A DNA stretch of 64,000 nucleotides. Origin: Peribolospora baueri (taxonomy: Eukaryota > Basidiomycota > Peribolosporomycetes > Peribolosporales > Peribolosporaceae). Position numbers and translations under genes: made by a program. Under the pieces are notes generated by a model that did no database searches, was not told the origin of the DNA, and saw nothing but the letters and a program-made list of their open reading frames with translations. The stretch is from NCBI GenBank assembly GCA_029717555.1, contig JAMDHS010000103.1, positions 1-64,000 of the forward strand, read 5' to 3'. Position 1 is the first letter of the stretch, and each line of letters starts with the position of its first letter. Positions 26,221 to 37,404 of this stretch are shown piece by piece.

Positions 26221-27043
26221 CTTCGTCGTAGACGAGCCGCCTGGTGAAGGGTTGGACGGAGGAATGAGTGACGAGTCGAGCCGTTCCGGAGACGCGTGAA
26301 ATACAAGGACGCGTCGTGTAGGTCGATTATGTAATTATTCTATGCCGACAGAGACCAGTTTTGTACTGGACGATTGAGACCAGTCGTCACCACCGCTTCC
26401 TAGCAGCACACAGGATGCCCATGCGCGACCGTTCGTTTCCTGAACCCTCATGTGCGGCGCCGTGACGGTCGCTCTTGCTGAGAAAAGCGCCGTCTCGTGT
26501 CCCGATTCCGACGGCTGGCCACTAACACAAAACACAACTGGCGCCTTCGAGAACGAGATCAAAAGGTGTACGATGCAGCCGTGGATACGCTCTCTGGGGC
26601 CTCGACAAAGTCGAGGCGTCTGTAGCCAGGATCGAAGGGCTTGGCCTATTTATGTATGTCTTTGGAAAGGTCGAATTGACAATCGCGTTGTAGTCATTAG
26701 GTATGGCCGCAGCACGCGATCACGTGCCTTGCTTGAATGATCTTCGCACGGCGTGCGCCGCGAAGACCGGAAGCGCCGGTGGGCGGGCCGGCCGACTGGA
26801 GGAGGTCAGCTCAGGCTAGGATCGTCAGCATTCGGACCTGCTTCGCATACCTCGTTCGCTTGAGACCAGCCAGGTCGCCCATCTCCTCGAGGTTCACCCC
26901 GGCTCGAGCCTTCTCTTTCCTCTGTCTCCGTTGCGCTCTTCTTCCTGTTTCGGCTGACTGCCTCCCCGGCCAGGCTCCCACCGCCTCACTCCGTCCACCC
27001 CACCTCCCTCCCTCGCCTACCGTCACCTCAAACATTGACCACC
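26221..27043. promoter_or_regulatory. Divergent intergenic region, CDC8 and NDUFA8
   Basis: 823 bp between divergent start codons. CT-rich on the plus strand from about 26880 to 27020, just ahead of the NDUFA8 start. No gene seen. Confidence 0.4.
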
Positions 27044-28276
27044 ATGGCGACCCACCGCGAAGCCAAATTCCCCGACGTTCCCTTCAGGGAGCCCGCCCGC
27101 ATGCCCTCTGACGTTCCCCACGTTGACGAGGTGGGCACCACTTCAGCTCCGCTCAAAAGTGCCGCATTCTTCATCGGCGCGCATTGCAAGGACTACAATG
27201 GTGCGTCTCCACTTGGTTTGGACAAGTCGAGGGCGGAGCGAGGTCTTTTGGCTGGGAAATATTTGGTGGGATCAGGCTGGCTGGGCTATAAGAGATACAG
27301 AGGCAGCGACCATACGGAGCGAACGAGACGGGCGCATGATCGTGAAGAGAGTGGGGCTGCAAGATGGAGGGGAGAGGACGAGACGAGGAAACGAAGGGCT
27401 CGCGGTGCGTTGCGTTGCGTCGTTGCCAGTATTAAATAGCGCTTCTTCTGTCCCTTTCTTCCTTCGCTTTCTCTCCCTTGCTTGACCGCTCCTGCGGCAC
27501 GTCGCCCACAGAGGATTTCATGCTCTGCAAGGCCGAGAACCCGGACCCGGCTCACTGCCTCAAGGAGGGCCGGCGAGTGACGCGTTGTGCGCAGGATCTG
27601 TGAGTTGATTGATTTTCTGGGCTGCCCTGCTACTGTCTATTCGGTTCCATGGTATTTTTCCGGCCCGGAGCGGCTGTCAGAGGAATTGAGCTTTAGGGTT
27701 GCCGTGTTGCGCGCGCACTCACCGGACACATCACGAGTAACTGATCAAAGGCGAGCGTGCCAATGCTGACGTTGCCTGAAATCTCTTCCTCGTCGGCGGG
27801 ACTGCGCAGCATCCGGAAGCTTGGAGAAAGTTGTGGAAAGCAATGGGAGGACCACTGGCAGTGCTTGGAAAAGAACAACCAGGTGCGTGAGCGCCCACTG
27901 GCCTCATCCACCTTCAATCATCGGAATGCAATTTCATGCGACAAGGATCGCAACTAGGTGATTGACTGACATGGCTTATACACTTCCGTAACGTCGTGCT
28001 CTCGTCCTCGTCGCGCGTTCAGGAGCTCCACAAGTGCCGGAAACCAGAACGGACGTTGAACCAGTGTGTCTTCGAGAAGCTGGTGAGCAATTCGGATACC
28101 GATTTTACGTCTGCCGAGGGACGCGTTGCGGGCGAACTACATCGTCCCTTCGTCGCGCTCACGACCGATCCCACCCAATCCGGCAGAACCTGGTCAAGAA
28201 CATCCCCGGCTCACCAGAAGGGCAGCCCCAGGTCCACGAGAAGAAGAGCCCTATCTACCGCGGCGGCCAGAAGTGA
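27044..28276 (+). CDS. NDUFA8: NADH:ubiquinone oxidoreductase subunit NDUFA8 (complex I)
   Basis: Accessory subunit of mitochondrial complex I on the intermembrane-space side (20.8 kDa subunit of Neurospora). Five exons: 27044-27200, 27512-27599, 27810-27882, 28023-28082, 28187-28276; 155 residues. The protein shows cysteine patterns of the CHCH fold: CKDYNEDFMLC, AHCLKEGRRVTRC, then CGKQWEDHWQC and CRKPERTLNQC, the last two with nine residues between cysteines. It ends with the conserved KKSPIYRGGQK. Cys-rich proteins of this kind are imported by the Mia40 pathway. Each exon join restores an unbroken frame at GT-AG sites. Confidence 0.93.
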
Positions 28277-28797
28277 TAGGACGAAGAGAAACTGTGGCCT
28301 GCGAGGGGCGGTCTGCGATTGCCCGTCTCTCTCATTCCCCCGGCTCCTCCCTCTCCTTGCACGGCATCATCGCCCAACCTTCCCCCTCCATTTCTTTCCG
28401 TGGAAAGCAGCTCCGTGGAAAGTAGCATGTATGCTCGGTATCCTAAGATCAACTGACTGCGAAGTAGAGAACCGTTACTTAGGAAGAAGTATCTCTACTG
28501 TCGGGGATCCCTGGAGATCCCCGGACGTACCCGGAAACCCATAGCGTCCGATGCCGGCTATTGATATTCCGGTTATCTCCGCGTTAACGGCCCGCCGAAA
28601 TGACCCATTCGTCATCTGATTGCCGCCGAGATGGAAGAGATCGCCACCTCGACTCACGACCTTCCCATTTCCCGCGACGACCGCGCTCCATCCAGACCAT
28701 CCCAATTATCGCCAGCATCGTCACACATCCCGTTTACGACTCTAGTTTTACGACTCTAGTACCACCCAAAAAAGTCTTTCCGAAAAGCCTATACGCC
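28277..28797. promoter_or_regulatory. ISU1 upstream region
   Basis: 521 bp between tandem plus-strand genes. It has an imperfect palindrome ggggatccctggagatcccc at 28503-28522. A short upstream reading frame starts at the ATG near 28631 and ends before the ISU1 start; it could be a uORF. Confidence 0.4.
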
Positions 28798-29803
28798 ATG
28801 TTCCGCCCCGCTCTCACCAACCTGGCCCGGACAGCCGCGGCCTCCACCTCTCGCGCCACCCTCGCCGCCGCCGCGAGGCCGTCCATCGCCCGAGCCGCCA
28901 CTGCTCCTTCTGTCACCTTGGCGCCTCGTGTGGGTGTGGAAAGCGTGCAGCAACAGAGGAGAGGGTACCATGAGAACGTCATCAGCCACTACGAGAACCC
29001 GCGGAATGTATGTGGAGGTTTACTCCTAACTCTTACTCGTCTCATTTGAAGTTGTTGTTTCACGCCACTGCGGAGGCTGATCAAACATCAAATGCATGTC
29101 TCCTCTTCCTTCGCTTCATCTGTGGTCTGTCCCTGGCAGGTCGGCTCACTCCCCAAGGGAGACAAGGACGTCGGCATCGGTCTCGTTGGCGCTCCTGCTT
29201 GCGGAGACGTCATGAAGCTGAGCATCAGGGTCGATGAGAATGGCATTATTTCAGACGTCAAGGCGAGTCTGCGCTCTGCCCTTCGCTCCACCTTTCGGGG
29301 TTTGTTCGATTCGACGAGGTCGAATGACGGTTGTGAATTCTCATCTGTTATATCCTCTCCTCATCATTTTCCGTCAACAGTTCAAGACCTTCGGCTGCGG
29401 TTCTGCCATCGCCTCCTCGTCATATATGACCGAACGCGTCAAAGGCATGTCCCTGGACGAGGCCGGAAAGATCAAGAACACCGAGATCGCTAAGGAGCTT
29501 AGCCTTCCGCCTGTCAAGCTTCACTGCTCCAGTATGTGTCTTCGCCTCCTGCCTTGCACAGTCCACACCCCGCAGTGCCGAGCCAGATAAGACTGATGGA
29601 CGTCTTCGTTTCTGTCCTTATCGTTCTCCTCCCCCTTCCCCTCCGATCCAACAGTGCTCGCAGAAGACGCTATCAAGGCGGCAATCCGCGATTTCAAGTC
29701 GAAACGCGACAAGCTCGGAAAGAAGGTCGGCGGTACCATCGAGGTCGAACAGTCTGCTTCCACCGGAGAGACCGTTGCCACGCCTCATGTAGCTAACGCG
29801 TGA
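28798..29803 (+). CDS. ISU1: Mitochondrial iron-sulfur cluster scaffold Isu1 (IscU)
   Basis: Scaffold on which Nfs1 and frataxin assemble [2Fe-2S] clusters in the matrix. Four exons: 28798-29007, 29140-29262, 29381-29531, 29655-29803; 210 residues. The first about 55 residues are Ala/Arg/Ser-rich without acid residues, a mitochondrial presequence. All three ligand cysteines are present in [30 protein letters not shown] and [21 protein letters not shown] is the Hsp70 (Ssq1) binding site. The lysine before FKTFGCG is encoded by the last codon of exon 2, so intron 2 (29263-29380) must start with GC (aag|gcgagt). The C-terminus is slightly longer than in yeast Isu1. Confidence 0.96.
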
Positions 29804-30274
29804 GGTGGTCGACGCAGCGGTCGGCCAACGACAGACCATGTGCGACCTTCCACCCGGCTCCTAGAGCCCGTCGGTTTTCTTCCTTCTCTCTCTACTGGTC
29901 TCGACTACTACGCCTCGCGCCGTATCGAGTAACTTGTCGATCATGCTGCATCGTGGCCGGTTGGTGGGATGCTCCCCTCTTTTGTGCTAGGTTCACTTAC
30001 GCAGGTGTCTCGTCCTGCTGCTCGCAGTTGTCGTGTTGTCTATTGCCCGGTCTCGTATTTCTCTGTCGTTCGTCTCTATTTTTGCGCGTGCATGTAGCTT
30101 TCGAGTCCTGAATGTGAGAACGATTCCCACACTGGTGGATATACACCAGTACTAGTATTACAAAGTTGTCAAATGCCTATTACAGACACTTCGAATATAT
30201 CCCGGAACACGTAATTGCCGACACGACGACATGCCCAAGTTGGCTTGACTTGCACGGATCGTCTCCCTTCGTCC
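29804..30274. other. Intergenic region between ISU1 and ALG8
   Basis: 471 bp, T-rich on the plus strand as expected of a 3' UTR. A short inverted-looking ccacactggtggatatacaccagta lies near 30127-30150 (ctggtg...caccag). No gene seen. Confidence 0.35.
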
Positions 30275-33200
30275 ATGTCCTCCACGCCCTCCCCTCAGAA
30301 GGGGTCTTCGTACCCCGTCACGGGACCCCCAGCGCCATGGAGCCAGCCACAGTCTCGTGTCGGTATATTTGCACCTGTTGCACACGGACGACGTTCGAGA
30401 CGGCCACCCAGCTGGACGCGACCGTGGACGCTTTTGACGCCAGCGCAGCGGGATATGTTTGCGCTCAGCGTCTTCGTCAAAGTCTTGATCTTTCCTGCTT
30501 AGTGAGTTGGATGTGATTCCCAGAAGGAGCAGTGCCTTCCTATCCGCGCTTGGCGCAGCTTGCCGTCGTCTTGTTTTTCAGTCTGTGCGAACTGCCCGGA
30601 CTATTCGTCTGTCCATCTGTCTGACCCTATTCCTGAATGCTGGACCTTGTAGCCATTCAACAGACTTTGAGGTGCATCGCAACTGGCTGGCCATCACTTA
30701 CGAGCTTCCCTTACGGGAGTGGTACTTTGAGGTGAGCGAATATCCCTCTTCTCTCGCAAAGCCAACGTTACGTACTCGTGAGGCCTACGCCTCATCGCCG
30801 ATTACGTCTTGCCTCCCCCCAGGCCACTTCTCAATGGACGCTTGACTACCCGCCCTTCTTTGCCTATTTTTCTTACCTTCTCTCCCTGCCTGCCGCGTTC
30901 CTCGATCCCACCATGGTCAGCGTTCATGAAGGGTTGGAGTACGCTTCGTGGCGCGCAAAGATAGTCATGCGCGGGACCGCGGTCGTAACAGAATTTCTCG
31001 TTCTGGGGAGCGCGGTCATTGCGTGAGTGCTCTTCTGAGCTCGTCCCCCTCTACTTGCTCGCTCTTGCCCACTGAATTTGCTGTTACGGTACGCTCGATG
31101 TTCAGACTCCTGCAACCATCCCGATCGCCCTCGCAGGCCTCAATGAAGCGACCAGACCCGCCGACTTGGCAGCTCTTGCTCTTCTCCCTCTTCCTCCACC
31201 CCGGCCTTATTATTGTCGACCACGTACACTTTCAATACAATGGCTTCCTTTTCGGCGTTTTTCTCTGGAGCGTCTGGGCGGCTAGGGAGGTGAGCTCTAA
31301 TACATGCTCTCCAGATGTTGACGTCTTTTGGAGCATTGAAAAAGAGCCTCCTTCTTTATCGCCCCGTCAGGATCGTCCCCATCTCCTCTGCTTACTTTTC
31401 TCCAGCCTTCTCAACTTCAAACACATTAACATGTACTTAGCGCCCGCCTACGCCGTCTTCATCCTTGCCCGCTACGCCCTTCCTACCTCTCCTTACGTCC
31501 GTCGACGAAGACTCGCCGCCGGCCTCGACCCCTCTGAGGGATTCTTTGGTGGAATCATTGGCACGTGCAAGCGACTGGCCAGTTTGGCTGTGCCCACCTT
31601 GCTCCCATTCATGGCTTCGCTACTCCCTCTCGTCCTTTCTTTCTTCCTCGCCCCGCCCTGTTCTTCCGTCTACCTCGCTGCCCATCCGTCCCTGGCAGAT
31701 GGGCTCTCCTCACATCCGACGTCTTTCGGACGCGCTGCGAGCGCTCTGGACATGCCCACGCGCGCCGGCTGGCTGGGCGTCAAAGCCGGCATGCTCCAGC
31801 TTCTTGGCCGTCTTTTCCCTTTCAGCAGGGGATTGAACCATGCTTTTTGGGCACCAAATTTCTGGGCGCTGTGGACCGGCGTGGATAGGCTGCTACTTAA
31901 ACGTGAGTGTTCGTATGAAAAAAAGTTAGGGCTCAAAGCAGGGTCGTCGATTGAAGAATGGTACTTCCCTCTTGTCTCGTCCCTTCCTAGTATCTTCAAG
32001 ACCACACTGGCTCCCTTCCCGCTTGATTTTCCGACTGCTCCATACCCTCAATCCTTCCTTCCTACCGGAGAACTTTGCGGCGTCTCAGCAAGCGCTCACC
32101 GGCGCTTCTCGGGGCCTCGTGGGCGATATCGAGTTTGCCATATTGCCTCAGATCGAGCCAAGGACGTGTTTCCTTGTCACTTTGGCTGCCATGGGCGTGA
32201 GTTGCGCCTTTCTTTCCCGGAGCTAATCCGCGCTATTTTTGTTTTGTTCGCCACCGTCTCCTTGAAAGATGGCGAGCTGAACAATAAATGAACTAATTGC
32301 ATCAATTGAATGCTCTTCAGGTCTTCTTACCCAAACTCCTCTCCCGACCGACGTACAAGTCCTTTCTTTCCTCGCTCGTCCTTTGTGGCTGGGCAAGCTT
32401 CCTTTTCGGATGGCACGTTCACGAAAAGGCTGTATTGATCGTGCTAATCCCTTTTACGTGAGTGTCTTTGTGTAGTATCGAGATTGCTACCTCTTCCTTG
32501 CGCGCATCGTCGGTGTGGGAAGGCACGCAAGCGGAGCTGATATGTGTGGTATACTTCTGACTCTCGTGCTCGTTTCGGGCTTGGTTCAGGCTGCTCGCCG
32601 CGGAGGACTACGCTCATCTGCGCACCTTCGTTCTGCTCAACACCGCTGGGACGTTCGCACTCTTCACCCTTCTCTTCACTCCTGCCGGTAAGCTAGCATA
32701 TTACCAGTTCTCAGCACGGTTGGGTGGACCTGCTGAGCAGGACGTATGGGTCAGCTGACAAGGGCTTATTTCCGTTCGTCTCCTGTCGGCCCACATATCA
32801 GAAACGCCGATCAAGCTTCTATACACCCTGGCATGGTCGGTCGTCATCTATCTAGGTCTCGAGCGAGTCGTGTACCGGTAAGTGTCTTCCGGAAAAAATG
32901 CGTCTGTGATCATGTGTCACGAGGCAAGAGCCAATGGCTGAGTCGTCCCATTCGCACATGGCTTTTCCTTCTTCCCTTCAAGCGGTTTGCCGTCGCTGGC
33001 CAAGGTGGCCGTGCACGCACTGGAGACAGTGTACTTGTGTTTGTTCCCTCTCCTTCAAGTCTACACCAGCATCATTCACCCAGCCATCTTCTCGAACACG
33101 GCAACGCAACAGGCGGCTGTGCCCGGCAACACGACGACGGCGGACAGCGAGTCTGTGTTCGGCTCCGGTGAAGGTGTTGACGCGCCGTCCGGCTCTCCAA

Positions 33201-33403
33201 TGACGCCGACGACCACCGGCGAAGGGACGATGGAGTTCCTTCCCCTCATGCTCGTCTCCTTGCTCTGCGCAGTGGGGGTGGTCTGGTCCTATCTGCGCTT
33301 CTTGGTCATTTACCTCGGTCGACGCTTCGGGGAGGAAACGGCTGCGGAGGGTCGAACGTTACTGACGAAGACCGTTCCGGCCAAAGGCTCCAAGGCCGAG
33401 TGA
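30275..33403 (+). CDS. ALG8: ALG8-type dolichyl-P-glucose glucosyltransferase
   Basis: ER membrane enzyme that adds the second glucose to the dolichol-linked N-glycan precursor. Ten exons: 30275-30501, 30653-30731, 30823-31022, 31106-31289, 31371-31902, 31991-32196, 32321-32457, 32590-32687, 32802-32877, 32983-33403; 719 residues. Signature blocks: [77 protein letters not shown] and [22 protein letters not shown] and the FGWHVHEKA loop favour ALG8 over ALG6. Many hydrophobic segments fit a polytopic protein. The start of exon 6 (31991) gives a segment unlike the family just before [16 protein letters not shown], so that boundary is the least certain. The C-terminal part has a Thr/Ser-rich loop longer than in yeast. 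Confidence 0.92.
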
Positions 33404-34312
33404 TGCGGACGACTGGATTTCTTAAAACTTGCCTCTTCTCGCTCCTACGAGGCCTCGTTGTACTCTAAGATGCTCAATACGCTTTTATCTGTCGGGCCAG
33501 GGCTGCTCTAAAACGCATGCCAGCGCGGTCGAACGCCCTTTTCGGTCAGGTTCAGCCTTCCGGAACTTCCGCGGGCTTGTCGACGACATCCGAGTTCAGA
33601 CGCAGAAACAGGTGTTTCGTCGATGAAATCAACCCTACGCTTTGGAAAGGTCATCTATGTACTCGAGGACATCGAAGCCGGGGACATCGAGAATCGAAAG
33701 AGATATCATGCATGTCATGAAGGACGGCTTGAGTTGGATGAGTCGAGGGCGCTAAGGTCAGATGCTTCAGGCACCATCGGCTCATTGGTCGTCTAGACGT
33801 TGAAGCCAGGCCCCGCGCAGGTTAACCTTCGCATGTGCAAAGGATAGGTTATCGTGGCGAAGCGGATCACAGGTTTTCAAGGTGGTTTGGTCGTATGAGC
33901 TGGCTCCCAAGTCTGAGTTGAGTTTGTCTCCCTTCAAATTCCTAGCTACGTTTACGTCGATCCATTTTAAGGGAGGGGTACGAGACGATCCGCTCGCGCC
34001 CTCATGAATCGCCAAGGGTTTCCCTGCTGAAGACGGTGAGACGGCATGGCCTGTTCGCCTGTCGCTCATCCATCCCCTCGTCCTCGTCAATCGAGCAAAA
34101 AAGGGGCGATCCGCTGCTCATCGCACGATGCGACGGACGAACCTTTGTGTCCAAAAAACTATCCTCAAGTATCTACGCTGCAAGTACGCATCGCTGGGAC
34201 GTGCTTCCGACGGCGGGACGCTATTAACGAGGTATTCGCCCACATCTATGAAAAGCATACGGGTAACTGGGGACGGGAAGAGCAAGCTTTTGCGACCGAG
34301 CCGCCTGCCTCC
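33404..34312. other. Convergent intergenic region
   Basis: 909 bp between the ALG8 and dynamitin stop codons. Only short incidental frames; nothing recognised. Confidence 0.35.
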
Positions 34313-36455
34313 TCATGCGCCCAACCTTTCCAGCCTCTTCATCAACGCCTCCATCCTCTTCTCCACGCTGTCCAAGTTCCCCCTCGTCACCCGCTCGTTC
34401 TCTTCCAAGCTCCGCGAGACGTTGTCCAAGAGGCCTCTCAAGTCCTTCTCCGCTCCCTCCAGCCTGGACACCTCCGCACCGAGGTCCTCTTGACTTCGGG
34501 CGAACGTCGAGGCAGAGGCGTGGAGGGTGCTGAGCGAGCGGAGACGTGAGAGGAGATGAGGGGCAAGAGGGAGAAGAGGCTCGAGGCGCGGGAGAAGGGA
34601 GAAGAGAGAGTCGATGCGGTGAATCGTGTCCGTGTTCAGCAGCGTCGACGATCCTCCCGCGCCGGCTCCGCCACCGCCACCTCCCGCGCCGCCGCCGCCG
34701 CCGGCCGCCAAACCGGAGCCCACATCCGCTTTTCCGGCGCTTACGGCGTCGGCCAAAGCGCCGCCTCCTCCCGCTCCAGCGCCAGATCCGAGCTTGCGAC
34801 GGGCCTCGTGGACGCGCTCGAGCTCGGCCACGAGGACTTTGACTCTGCGCGAGATGGCGTCCAAGTGCCTTGGTTGGGTGAGCAGGGTGAGTTGGTGCTC
34901 CAGGCGGGTCACTGAGTTGAGGAGCGGACGGGGGAGCGGTTGCGTCTGTTACAGAGCAAGCGACGGGGAGAATGGAAACCGAATGTTCAGAACACCTGCT
35001 GGCTAAAAGGCTACCAAAACGAGTCGAGTGACATGCGACGCGGAAAAGGGCGCGGGCGGCGCTGGAAAAAAGAAACAAACGCCGGCCACGATTGCCTTGG
35101 CCCTTTTTCCCTCCTGATCGATTCAGCGAACTCACCTCATCCATGCCCACTTCCCGCGCGCCGACAAACTCCTCCAGCTCTCCAATCCTTTTATCCAACT
35201 CTGCCACCTCCTTAGCCGACGAGCCGGCCGGAACGGCGGCCGCCTTCTTGTCCGCCTTGGCCCCTCCAGCTCCCGCTTTGGCAGCGTCGGCCACCGCGCC
35301 CAACTTTCCGATTAACTCTGCAGCGCCACGGCTCCAGCCTGTCGATCCGACCGGCGCACGGCCGTCTCCCTTTTCCCCCGCCGCTGTACCTTCCGGATCT
35401 TTGTCGGCGTCTCCGCCACCTTTGGCGGAAGAGACGCCAGTAAGATGGATTCGGTCAAGGTCGCCTCGGAGGATGCGAAGTTGCGAGAGGAGCTCGAGGG
35501 GACTCGGACCGATCGCTGTCCCATCTGACGGAGAGGCGGCGCCAGTGGCCTTGCCGTCGGAGGGCCTTGCTTCTGCCGAAGCCCCGGAGGGGTTCTCCTC
35601 CTGCTGCGCCTCCAGCTCCGTCTCCAACTCCTGTACTTCATATCTCAACCTCCTCAATCTCTCCAGCGGCGTCTCCTGCTCCTCCAACTCCGCCCCTTCC
35701 AAACCAGACCGAACTCGACCTGTAAAGAGGGAGGTGCGAGCGGTGGTGTAGCCGCGGGGGAGGAGGGAATAATCTGTCGTTTCGAGGGTCGCGCGCGGGG
35801 GATACGATTGGACGGGCACGCGGCGGGAAATGGAGTCGGAGAAGTCTGAGAGGGGGGCGCACAGGAACACGACAGGGGTGGATGGTGGGTAAGTTTAGGG
35901 ACGAGATGGACGGATGCACATGGACAGTTGATGAACCCGCAAGCTTTTTTTTACTGCTCACTAGGCCTCTCAGCTACGTGTCAAGTGACCACACTTACCG
36001 GCAGCATTCCCGTCGACTGTCTTGCCCTTGAACCTCCTGGCGGCCTCTTTGGGATCGAGCCTCTTGGTCTCGATGTCGTCGGCCAAAACGCCTGGATCGC
36101 CCTTCTTTCCCGCCCTGTCCCTACGGGAGGAGCCACCGGCAAAGCCGTCTAGGGAGTCTGAATCGGAATCCGAGTCGCGCTAGAGGAAGAGAGGAAGAAG
36201 CAGTACGGAGGAGAAGGCACTGTCAGTCAAATCATTCTATCCGAGAGAGACGCGAACGAAGGGGACGAGAAGATAACTCACCTCGCGTACGGCCACTTCC
36301 GGCTCGTCGAACGTCTCATACACATCCGGCGCTGTGTCCTGTGAGGAGCCGTTCACGGGTCGGTCAGTCAGCGATGGAGCACGCCATGGTCGTTGAGGCA
36401 TCAGAGAACAGTGCTCGGCGCTCACAATATCCGGCAAGCCTGCAAACTTGCTCAT
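34313..36455 (-). CDS. DCTN2: Dynamitin, dynactin subunit 2 (p50/Jnm1)
   Basis: Subunit of the dynactin shoulder, needed for dynein-driven nuclear migration and transport. Five exons read leftwards: 36426-36455, 36282-36338, 35999-36179, 35136-35845, 34313-34945; 536 residues. The 30-nt first exon encodes MSKFAGLPDI, followed by DTAPDVYETFDEPE, the dynamitin signature. An acidic Asp-Ser run and RRFKGKTVDGNA follow, then DFSDSISRRVPVQSYPPR. The remainder is helical: a coiled coil from ERLRRLRYEVQELETELEA, and TQPLPRPLLNSVTRLEHQL...LTQPRHLDAISRR in the last exon. Gly/Ala-rich inserts lengthen it. Acceptor tgtaacag at the last intron keeps the frame; a nearer one does not. Confidence 0.92.
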
Positions 36456-37404
36456 CGTGATCCTTGGTGTGTTCTTCCTCGCCCTTCCGGCCTACTGATT
36501 CGTATGTCGCTGAGAGCACGAGCTTCGGGGGTCCAATCCACGTCGAGCCGAATGCAGGCGAAAGGAGATTTGGCGTCGCACGAGGGACGCAGACGGCAGA
36601 GGAAGAGCAAAGATCGAATGTTCGACTAAGCTAACGAATGCCAAGAGAGTAGCCGGGTATCGTGTGGAATTTCCGTAGTTGACTGAAGGGGGGAGAAGAA
36701 GGAAAGAGGGTAGAGGACGACGTCGGCCGAAGGGTCTCATTGACGACTCGGCGTGCGGGCGTGCATGGACGACGCCGGCACCACGTCCCGTTTAGCTACG
36801 AGCTCTAAGTTTGATGGCCACTCACCCACGTTACGGACTGTACGTAAGTTAGCCAGTCGCTCTCACTCTTACCACCAGCCGAGCTGCGACTGGTCGAAGT
36901 GCGGAGGGAGCGGTGGGCGTCTCCAGTAGCAAGTCGCCCGTCCTGACGATCGATGGCTGACTGCGGTTGCTGCGGCAGGCTGGTGCTCCATTCCCTTTGG
37001 TTGCCATGGACGCTCAGCCTGTCTCGCCCCATTCCACACCTATCTCCCCATCATGTCGTGATGAGAGCTGCTGAATGAAATGGAGCGCGGTAGCATGTCG
37101 ACACCGCCGCCCTCGTCGTCCTTCTCCTCCTCCGCAATGAGAGTTACGCTTTCTCAGGCCGATTCGCTGTCATAAAAGCCGAGAGAAGAAGTGCGCCTCC
37201 CCTCCCTTCACCGCACCTCTTCGCATCGACCGCCGACACTTTATCTCCCGTAGATGGCCCATCGTGCTCGCCCTGAGGCCACTGTCATCTTCTTTCCTTC
37301 ATCATCATCATCGTGGCCGTCACCGTCGTCGTTGTCGACTCGCGCTCCGTCCCCGCTCGCTCGCGATTCAGCTTCCCTCTCCTCGTCCACGTGCGCGATC
37401 GCCG
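36456..37404. promoter_or_regulatory. Divergent intergenic region, DCTN2 and NAD kinase
   Basis: 949 bp between divergent starts. The stretch before 37405 is rich in TC and CGTC on the plus strand and is open upstream of the chosen ATG, but lacks another ATG, so it is most likely 5' UTR. Confidence 0.4.

Noticed and set aside
31991-32062. Separate exon or insertion in ALG8 before ENFAASQQ
   Set aside because: The peptide is unlike the family, but the only in-frame acceptor lies at 31990, so I kept it in the gene model and flagged it as uncertain.
37264-37404. Extension of the NAD kinase frame 47 codons further upstream
   Set aside because: The upstream frame is open but contains no ATG; the first ATG is at 37405.
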